In this document: positions 57,983 to 64,000 of the stretch, in pieces
Layout: the number at the start of each line of letters is the position of its first letter
How positions within the stretch are numbered: the stretch's first letter is position 1
Assembly (NCBI GenBank): GCA_001803235.1
Contig: MHBL01000367.1
Location: 1-64,000 of the forward strand
DNA length: 64,000 nucleotides
Direction of reading: 5' to 3'
Source of the DNA: Lentisphaerae bacterium RIFOXYA12_64_32
GTDB taxonomy: Bacteria; Verrucomicrobiota; Lentisphaeria; Oligosphaerales; YB12-FULL-65-16
The notes under the pieces: model-generated
The model's input: only the letters and a program-made list of their open reading frames with translations
Databases searched by the model: none
Told to the model about the DNA's origin: nothing
Made by a program: the position numbers and the translations under genes

Positions 57983-58003
57983 TGACACCTGACACCTGAC
58001 ACC
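57983..58003 (-). repeat. Heptamer array (TGACACC x3)
   Basis: Three perfect tandem units, inverted relative to the GGTGTCA array on the other side of the palindrome. Confidence 0.8.
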
Positions 58004-58044
58004 CGGCTCTTGCAGTACTTCTGCAGGAGCCTCTGGGCATCGCG

Positions 58045-58605
58045 TCACGTCCCGATGCCGAAGGCCCGCCCCAGCCGACGCCAGAACCCGTCCTTCTTCA
58101 CCGAGTACAGCGGGTTGTCCAGGAAGTTCACGCCACAGTGAACGGCGGCAACTTTCCAGGCCCCTTTCTCCTTGACCAGCACCGCCGTCCAGCGCGAGTC
58201 GAACGTGGCGGTCCCGCCACGCTTGAGAGTGTACGTGTCCTTGCTCGTGCCGGTGCAGTAGCCGGTGTTCGCGTCCGTAAACTGCGTCAGAGCGTCCGCC
58301 GTAATGGCCACCGTCATGCCGGAAACCTTGGAATCCTTCGCGCGGAACATGTTGTCGAAATAGCTGGTCAGTTCCGTTTCGCTGGTCAGCCGTGACTGGT
58401 CCACGGTGATCACGACGAATTTGCTCGCCATACACTCGACCAGCGCCTTCATGTCCTGCTTCTCGATCGCCGCCGTGACCTTGCCCCGCAAGGCCCGCAG
58501 TGCCTCGTGGTCCGCCTCCCGCCCATCACCCGACTGCGCACCTGCGACCGAGCCCAACGCGAGCCCCATCAAGACCAGTCCGGCCACCATGCCCGCCTTC
58601 TTCAT
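58045..58605 (-). CDS. Secreted NTF2-like (DUF4440-type) small protein
   Basis: A 186-residue exported protein. A signal peptide covers residues 1-23 (MVAGLVLMGLALGSVAGAQ). The rest has the cone-shaped NTF2/SnoaL pattern: a long N-terminal helix (ALRALRGKVTAAIEKQDMKALVECMA), FVVITVDQ, and the ending FDSRWTAVLVKEKGAWKVAAVHCGVNF (partly quoted). DUF4440-type proteins bind or turn over small ligands but are usually uncharacterised. GGAGGGA precedes ATG 58605. No operon partner is evident. Confidence 0.75.
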   Translation of the reverse strand: MKKAGMVAGLVLMGLALGSVAGAQSGDGREADHEALRALRGKVTAAIEKQDMKALVECMASKFVVITVDQSRLTSETELTSYFDNMFRAKDSKVSGMTVAITADALTQFTDANTGYCTGTSKDTYTLKRGGTATFDSRWTAVLVKEKGAWKVAAVHCGVNFLDNPLYSVKKDGFWRRLGRAFGIGT

Positions 58606-58860
58606 GTCGTGTCCCTCCGCATTGTGTGTGCGTTCCGCGCGCCGTCTCGTGTCCACTTCCGTCCCAAGTGCGGCGACACGGTAGTGAATGATCGGGAACC
58701 TGCCTCGATCCCCGCGTGCCCCCATCCGCCGCAACCGTCTCAGCCACACAGGGATTCTAGTGTGCACTTGCGGTCTCCGCAAGCGCCCTGCGCCGCTTTT
58801 CCTCAAACACACTCACCCGCGCCGCCCCGTCGGCGTGATGCGTCAGCGGCTCCCGGGCGG

Positions 58861-59014
58861 CAGGGCTGTTTCAAGATTCGTGACTGTCGCGTGCGGTGAG
58901 TACCCCCGGCGTGTCCCCACGCCGGGGGGGCGGCCTGAGGACAGGCCGCCCCTACCTGGTGCGCGCGGCGGCGTGGCCTTCCGAGACGCGGCGCCAGATC
59001 TTGAAACAGCCATG
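58861..59014 (+). mobile_element. MITE-like element, family B, copy 3
   Basis: A 154-bp element with ends CAGGGCTGTTTCAAGAT and ATCTTGAAACAGCCATG. Flanking nine-mers CCCGGGCGG and TCCGGGCGG match at eight of nine. The interior hairpin CCCCCGGCGTGTCCCCACGC is shared with copy 1 at 12183-12339. Confidence 0.75.
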
Positions 59015-59166
59015 TCCGGGCGGAGGCGCGACTTGAACACCTCGGGGCCAGACCCTAGATTTGCGGGTCTGTGCAGGGCACACGTGTGGCGGGGCGGCGA
59101 CATACATGACCGCAAACGGTCGCGTCAAACTCGACACTATAGAGGAACGACAAACAGGTAATCGCG

Positions 59167-59240
59167 GTCGCAATCGTGATCGCAATCGATTCTCGATCCC
59201 GTGTCCGCCACGTTGCAGGGCATCGAGAAGCGATTGCGAC
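59167..59240 (+). promoter_or_regulatory. Repeated TCGCAATCG motifs in the esterase leader
   Basis: GTCGCAATCG at 59167-59176 and ATCGCAATCG at 59180-59188 are direct repeats; the inverted form CGATTGCGAC lies at 59231-59240. The arrangement could be an operator or a folded leader. No regulator is encoded nearby. Confidence 0.35.
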
Positions 59241-59280
59241 GAGGGTTGCGAAGAGCGATTGGAACCGAAAGGACGACGAC

Positions 59281-61479
59281 ATGAGACGACTCGCGTGGGT
59301 ACTGGCGTTCGCATGCACGGTGACATGGCTCAGGGCAGAGGTGAAACTGCCGGCGGTTTTCACGGACCACATGGTCCTGCAGCGCGAGACCAACGCCCCG
59401 GTCTGGGGCTGGGCCAACCCGGGCGAGAAGGTCAGCGTCACGGGCGCCTGGGGCGCTGACGCAACGGCATCGGCGACCGCGGCCGCCAACAGCACCTGGC
59501 GCGTGGAACTGAAGACACCCGCCGCCGGCGGCCCGTTCACGGTCACCGTGCAGGGCGAGCAGAACACGATCGAGCTCAAGGATGTACTGATCGGCGAAGT
59601 CTGGCTCTGCAGCGGCCAGTCGAACATGGCGATGACCGTCGGAAGCTCAAACAATGCTCAAGAGGAGATCGCCGCGGCCAAGCACCCGCAGATCCGTCTG
59701 TTCGCCGTGCATAACGTCACGGCCCAGGAGCCCCAGACGGACTGCAAAGCGCGGACAGCCTGGGTCGAGTGCGCGCCGGAAAACGTCGGGGGATTCTCCG
59801 CGGCCGGGTACTTCTTCGGCCGCAAACTGCACCAGGACCTGGGCGTGCCCGTCGGCCTGATCAACTCGTCCTGGGGCGGCACCTGCATCGAAGCCTGGAC
59901 GCCGTGGGACAGCCAGAAGGACGACCCGGTCCTGCAGCAGAGCAAGGCGTCGTGGGACAAACGCGACGCGGAGTATGACCCCGAGAAAGCCAAGACCGAG
60001 TTCGAGACGGACAAGAAGGCCATGGACGAGTGGGTCAAAGGCGGCAAGCAGGGCAAGGAACCGAAGCGCCCGCGCGGGCCCATCCAACCGCGCAAGGACC
60101 CGAATTACCCGGCGAACCTGTACAACGCCATGATCCACCCGGTGGCGCCATTTGCGATCCGCGGCGCGATCTGGTACCAGGGCGAGGGCAACGCCGGGCG
60201 CGGCAAGGCGTACCGCATGCAACTCGAACGCATGATCACCGCCTGGCGCCGCGTCTGGGGCAACGACTTCGCCTTCTATTTCGTGCAACTCCCGAACTTC
60301 ATGGCGCCGTGGCAGAACCCCGTTGAAGAAACCGGCTGGGCGGACATTCGCGAGTCATTCATGAACACCGCCAAGGAGGTGCCCAACACCGGCATGGCCA
60401 TCACCATGGACATCGGCGATGAGAAGGATATCCACCCGAAGAACAAGCAGGACGTCGGCGACCGCCTCGCCCGCGCCGCCCTGCACAACGTCTACGGCAA
60501 GACGGGATTTGCCTGGTGCGGTCCGGTGTTCAAGGCCTGCGAATTCCGCGACGGTACGGCGCGGGTGACGTTCGACACCGGCGGCGCGCCGCTCGCCGTC
60601 AAGGGTGGCGGCGACCTGGTCGGGTTCGCGCTCGTCGGGCAGACCGGCGTTCGCGTCCGCGCCAGCGCCGTGATCGAGGGCACCGACACCGTGGTGATCA
60701 GTTCGCCGGAAGCCCCGCAACCCGCCATGGTCTACTACGCCTGGGCCAACAACCCGGTCGGCGTGAACCTGGCGAATGCCGAAGGCCTGCCCGCCTCACC
60801 CTTCCGCTTCGGCAGCATCCCGAAGTTCGACGTCTTCGCCAAGCTCCTGCCGGACGAAGCCAAGGCCTACAAGCTGGTCTACGCCTTTGACCCGACCGCG
60901 TCGCAGTTGGCGGACGGCAACACGCGCTTCGTGTACGACGAAGACCACTCCGCAGACATCAAGGCCCCCTTCAAGAAGGTCGCCTACTTCATGGCCCTGC
61001 AGGATATGGCCGGCAAGGAGACGTACGCATTCGTCGCCATGGACCCGTTCACGACGGAAGTCGGGAAAATCGGGGTCCCGGCCAAGGCCGCCGGCGCGCG
61101 GTTCCAGGTCAATGTCACCGGCGTGACCGTGAAAAGCAACGCCCCGGGCGTCACGCCAGGCGAGTTCGCGGAAGGCTGCAATATCGAATTCTGGGACTGC
61201 AACTACGGGCCCGGGAACGCCGCCAAAGTGCAGAATGCCGACGACGCGGTTTACGACTTCGGCGACATGATGGGGACCGATGCTTCGCCCGGCTACGGCT
61301 CAATGCAGATCCACAACTGGCAGGACAAGCACAGCATCGTCTGCTTCAACCGCTTCGGCAGCGGCACAAGCAACGATGTCGGGCTCGGCGACTCCGAAGG
61401 CAAGACCCGCGACTGGACGTTCACGTCCAGCGCCAAGAACTACGCCCGCGGCGAGTTCAAGGTCCTGGTCCTGCCGTGA
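59281..61479 (+). CDS. Sialate O-acetylesterase family protein
   Basis: A 732-residue exported SGNH-fold esterase. A signal peptide covers about residues 1-18 (LAWVLAFACTVTWLRAE). KLPAVFTDHMVLQRE is the characteristic N-terminal strand; the catalytic Ser is S114 in LCSGQSNMAM; WGGTCIEAW and IWYQGEGNAG are further family motifs. A C-terminal beta-rich region of about 200 residues follows the usual end. It removes O-acetyl groups from sialic acids or other glycans (many homologues act on plant or host polysaccharides). AAAGGA precedes the ATG. Convergent with the SGNH hydrolase gene downstream. Confidence 0.9.
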   Translation: MRRLAWVLAFACTVTWLRAEVKLPAVFTDHMVLQRETNAPVWGWANPGEKVSVTGAWGADATASATAAANSTWRVELKTPAAGGPFTVTVQGEQNTIELKDVLIGEVWLCSGQSNMAMTVGSSNNAQEEIAAAKHPQIRLFAVHNVTAQEPQTDCKARTAWVECAPENVGGFSAAGYFFGRKLHQDLGVPVGLINSSWGGTCIEAWTPWDSQKDDPVLQQSKASWDKRDAEYDPEKAKTEFETDKKAMDEWVKGGKQGKEPKRPRGPIQPRKDPNYPANLYNAMIHPVAPFAIRGAIWYQGEGNAGRGKAYRMQLERMITAWRRVWGNDFAFYFVQLPNFMAPWQNPVEETGWADIRESFMNTAKEVPNTGMAITMDIGDEKDIHPKNKQDVGDRLARAALHNVYGKTGFAWCGPVFKACEFRDGTARVTFDTGGAPLAVKGGGDLVGFALVGQTGVRVRASAVIEGTDTVVISSPEAPQPAMVYYAWANNPVGVNLANAEGLPASPFRFGSIPKFDVFAKLLPDEAKAYKLVYAFDPTASQLADGNTRFVYDEDHSADIKAPFKKVAYFMALQDMAGKETYAFVAMDPFTTEVGKIGVPAKAAGARFQVNVTGVTVKSNAPGVTPGEFAEGCNIEFWDCNYGPGNAAKVQNADDAVYDFGDMMGTDASPGYGSMQIHNWQDKHSIVCFNRFGSGTSNDVGLGDSEGKTRDWTFTSSAKNYARGEFKVLVLP

Positions 61480-61540
61480 AACGAGTGACCGGCGCGGGCA
61501 AGAATGCCGGTCTCCCCGGCCAGGCGTCACACGGCGCGCC

Positions 61541-61653
61541 GTGGCTCGGCGCGTCCCGCGCCGAAGTGGGGTGCGCCGGCCGGTCCCCGGCCGAGGGCCT
61601 CGGGCCGGGACGGCCCCGAGCACCCTGCCGCGGTCCCGGAGGTCCCGCGCCAC
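61541..61653 (-). repeat. Family C intergenic repeat, short form, inverted
   Basis: Reverse-oriented short copy between the convergent sialate esterase and SGNH hydrolase genes, with ends GTGGCTCGGCGCGTCCCGCG and GGAGGTCCCGCGCCAC. Confidence 0.75.
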
Positions 61654-61741
61654 TGTCGTTCCACGCCTGGCGGGCACACTCCGCCGGCTGATCATGTTTA
61701 CCTACAGCCTCCCAGAAGACCGACCGCGCCCAAGGCGCGTA

Positions 61742-63181
61742 CTACGGTTTCACGGGCGCCGGCGCCGGTGCTGCAGGCGCGGCGGCCTGCGCCATGCGGA
61801 TCACGAACCGGTGCGGCACCGGTTGGTTGAGCTTCCAGATCTCGTCGGTTTCCTTCGCGACCTCGGCGTACAACTCCGCCTCCTTCGGCTTGAAGTTGAC
61901 GTAAATGTCCGTCTGGCCTTTGAAGTAGGCATAGTTGGAGTTGGGCTTGTCCTTCAGCTTCTCGACCGCTTCCACCTTCGCCTTCTTCATCGCCTCGTAG
62001 TCGTCCGGGTTGACGTCCTTCGGCGCAAAGTGCCGCGCCGCGGCCAGAGACCGCAACTTCCCGGACAGAATCCCATGCCGGTTGTTCTCGTGCTTCTGCA
62101 CCTCGAGCGCCTGCTTGTACATCGGCGTCTTGACATTGCCGGCCAGGTTGAGGCCCTTGGCGAGGTGTTCGGCGGCGGCGGTGGCCACAACCGCATCGTC
62201 GATCAGCACGTCGTAGTTGCCGGGTGCGAGGTTCGCAACGACCAGCAGTTCCTGGTTCAAGTCCTCCATGAATGGCACCAACTTCAGCGCGCCCGCGGCG
62301 TCCCCGGGCACGGGGAACGGCAACGCCTTCTCGGCACACACGAACGCGACTCCGTCCGGCGCGCCCTTCACTTCACTGACCGTGCAGTTTGCGGCGTCCG
62401 CAACGGCAGCGGTCTTGGCGTCCACGGCAATCCGCGCCACCAGCGGCGGCATCTGCTGCGACGTCAGGAACAAGTACGCCATGATCAGGTGCCCCACACC
62501 GCCCGGATGCACGCGGTCCTGACCGACGATCGTAAACACCGCATCCTTGGCCTGCTCGCGAGCGTTGATCTCGGTCATCGGGCCGTTGAAGTCGACCACC
62601 GTGCCGCCAAATTCCGGAGCCAGGCCGCGCGCGTAGTCCCCACACGTGGCGAGCGCGTCGTTCACGCCCGCGTTGTTCTCCGCCTTCAACTGCCCGGTCT
62701 GGTCGTAGATCGACGGGGTGATGAAGATCATCCGGCACTCGGCTTGCTTCAGCAGTTCGGCGAGTTTCTTCATGTTCGCGGTGTGCCCGTCCAGGCAGTT
62801 CTTGCGCTGCTTCTCGATCTGCTCGCCCGTCTTGCCCTCGCCGTACAACCCGCGCCCGACGTCGTTCATGCCCAGCATAATGGTCGCCACCGTCGGCTTG
62901 TGCGGCGCAATGTCCCAGTCGAACCGCCGCACCGCGCCGCCGGCTGAATCGCCGGACACTCCCGCATTGAAGAACTCCCACTTACGCTCCGGGAACCGCG
63001 TCGCATAGAACATGTGAATGAACGAGGTGTAACGCCCGCCATGCGTGATGCTGTCGCCAATGAAACAGACGCGATCGCCCGCCTGGAACTGCGGCACCGG
63101 CGCGTCCGCCGCCCGCGCCATCAACCCTGCGAACACCGCAACCAGAATGAGCCCCGCATACTTCGCCAAACGCACTCTCAC
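61742..63181 (-). CDS. Secreted SGNH/GDSL hydrolase
   Basis: A 479-residue exported esterase. Signal peptide about residues 1-24 (YAGLILVAVFAGLMARAA). The nucleophile is S44 in FIGDSITHGG, MLGMNDVG is block III, and DRVHPGGVGH carries the Asp-His pair of block V. A long C-terminal extension ends in a Pro-Ala-rich tail. The start is GTG 63181 with a very strong AAGGAGGTG six bases upstream. Probably de-esterifies a carbohydrate outside the cytoplasm, in keeping with the adjacent sialate esterase. Confidence 0.9.
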   Translation of the reverse strand: MRVRLAKYAGLILVAVFAGLMARAADAPVPQFQAGDRVCFIGDSITHGGRYTSFIHMFYATRFPERKWEFFNAGVSGDSAGGAVRRFDWDIAPHKPTVATIMLGMNDVGRGLYGEGKTGEQIEKQRKNCLDGHTANMKKLAELLKQAECRMIFITPSIYDQTGQLKAENNAGVNDALATCGDYARGLAPEFGGTVVDFNGPMTEINAREQAKDAVFTIVGQDRVHPGGVGHLIMAYLFLTSQQMPPLVARIAVDAKTAAVADAANCTVSEVKGAPDGVAFVCAEKALPFPVPGDAAGALKLVPFMEDLNQELLVVANLAPGNYDVLIDDAVVATAAAEHLAKGLNLAGNVKTPMYKQALEVQKHENNRHGILSGKLRSLAAARHFAPKDVNPDDYEAMKKAKVEAVEKLKDKPNSNYAYFKGQTDIYVNFKPKEAELYAEVAKETDEIWKLNQPVPHRFVIRMAQAAAPAAPAPAPVKP

Positions 63182-63304
63182 TCCGCACCTCCTTGTTCAC
63201 AAACCCATATCGCCTTGCACACGCCCCAGAAGGAAAATCTACGGGCGAGGACGCCCGTGTTCAACGCCTCCGCCACCATCCTGGACACGGCGGTCCTCCG
63301 CCGT

Positions 63305-63982
63305 TCACCGCGCCAGTTCGTGCAGTTCCTTTACCAGTGCCTCGACCGTCACTTCCGCCAGACGCCGGCCTTTCTCCGCCGTCGCCGTGGCCGGGTTGCC
63401 ACCGACGCCGGGCACGGTCACGGCCTGAGTCATGTCGGCATGCTCCGGCTGGAAGTGCAGTTGCAGCGACGTCTCGATCTCGCCGGCGTGGCCGATGTTG
63501 CCCTTGTCCACGTCGAAGAAATCGTGCAGCGCCTGCGGCACCAGGAGCCAGTACGTAACCGGTTTCATGAAAATGCTTTCCGAACTAAGTTGTCGGCTGA
63601 CATCCTGCAGCGGCACGGCGTGACCGAGGTGGCCGTTGACGACCAGGATGCGCCGGAACCCGTGCGCCGCGACGCAGCGGCAGACCTCCGTCACCAGCGT
63701 CATCACCAACTCCATCGACAGGCTGATCGTTCCCGCGAACGGCATGAAACTCGGCGAACACCCGATGGTGAGCGGCGGCGCGACCAGCACCGGGCGTTCC
63801 GTGAACCGCTCCGCGGCGCGCACCGCCAAGGTCTGTGCACAGTTGATATCCACGTCCATGGGCAGGTGCAGGCCGTGCTGCTCCGTGGTGCCCAACGGCA
63901 GCACGACGAGGGCGCCGGCCTTCGCGGCCTCCTCAATCTCCGGACGACGCAGCTTGCTCCAGTCTGAGGTTCGCAGTTTCAT
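63305..63982 (-). CDS. Creatininase-family amidohydrolase
   Basis: A 225-residue metal-dependent amidohydrolase. LPLGTTEQHGLHLPMDVD holds the metal ligands E34, H36 and D43 or D45; VVNGHLGHA and GHAGEIETS are the remaining signature motifs. Family members open creatinine or hydrolyse formamides such as in mycofactocin and flavin metabolism, so substrate is open. The gene reads toward the SGNH hydrolase, 123 bases upstream of its start. The N-terminus MKLRTSDWSKLRRPEIEEA is normal for the family. Confidence 0.88.
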   Translation of the reverse strand: MKLRTSDWSKLRRPEIEEAAKAGALVVLPLGTTEQHGLHLPMDVDINCAQTLAVRAAERFTERPVLVAPPLTIGCSPSFMPFAGTISLSMELVMTLVTEVCRCVAAHGFRRILVVNGHLGHAVPLQDVSRQLSSESIFMKPVTYWLLVPQALHDFFDVDKGNIGHAGEIETSLQLHFQPEHADMTQAVTVPGVGGNPATATAEKGRRLAEVTVEALVKELHELAR

Positions 63983-64000
63983 GGTTTCCGCTGGTCCTCC

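Larger units (their letters stand above)
57708..58044. other. Intergenic region with long palindrome
   Basis: No gene seen. It contains a perfect 30-bp inverted repeat and inverted heptamer arrays on both sides of it. Confidence 0.55.
58606..59280. other. Divergent intergenic region of the NTF2-like and sialate esterase genes
   Basis: No gene seen. It carries family B copy 3, a short CAGACCC...GGGTCTG hairpin near 59050-59075, and a set of TCGCAATCG motifs just before the esterase gene. Confidence 0.5.

Noticed and set aside
59015-59085. Possible tRNA on the minus strand (TTCAAGT T-loop-like)
   Set aside because: The would-be anticodon stem has a nine-base loop, the T-stem contains mismatches and no acceptor stem closes. 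At best a remnant.

Overview
The window is GC-rich bacterial chromosome with about 38 protein-coding genes, no rRNA or convincing tRNA, no transposase gene and no CRISPR array. The gene content points to the PVC superphylum, probably Lentisphaerota, Kiritimatiellota or Verrucomicrobiota. The pointers are a pseudopilin with an [13 protein letters not shown] segment and an H-X9-DG tail, a sialate O-acetylesterase next to an SGNH hydrolase, a heparinase II/III-type lyase, a GH3 family acyl-amido synthetase, FGGY kinase plus class II aldolase, and very large SBBP/RCC1/cadherin-like surface proteins. This placement is inferred from family content, not from a marker phylogeny.

Layout. 0.7-7 kb: RluA-type pseudouridine synthase, HemW, a pseudopilin, a deacetylase-like protein, mannose-1-phosphate guanylyltransferase and a metallophosphoesterase. 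7-12 kb: mutS, an ACT-domain protein and phenylacetate-CoA ligase, separated by G-rich heptamer repeats. 12.5-15.7 kb: a secreted heparinase-like lyase with inserted jelly-roll modules. 16-20 kb: a glycosyltransferase, methyltransferase and polytopic membrane protein operon. 20-24.7 kb: a double amidohydrolase divergent from an aldolase/sugar-kinase pair. 24.8-36.2 kb: one giant modular exported protein. 36.8-38.5 kb: typA.

38.7-56.4 kb is the most unusual part. It holds five cobalamin-binding-type radical SAM proteins, a sixth radical SAM protein of another type, a GH3 acyl-amido synthetase, two GNAT-like acyltransferases, a PAP2 phosphatase, a left-handed beta-helix acyltransferase, a metal-dependent hydrolase, a DUF362/ferredoxin protein and a metallo-beta-lactamase-fold hydrolase. 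They lie in tight, partly overlapping operons. I infer a biosynthetic cluster for a lipid-like or amide-linked metabolite modified by radical chemistry; no PKS, NRPS or terpene cyclase is visible. A PLP enzyme follows at the convergent edge. 58-64 kb holds a small secreted NTF2-like protein and a carbohydrate-ester group (sialate esterase, SGNH hydrolase, creatininase-type amidohydrolase).

The intergenic DNA is also striking. It carries several families of short non-coding elements: two with terminal inverted repeats and flanking 8-10 bp direct repeats that look like target duplications, a pair of inverted 185-bp repeats bracketing 8.3 kb of the radical SAM cluster, a cluster of eight palindromic units at the 5' end of the giant gene, and at least nine tandem arrays whose unit is always seven bases.
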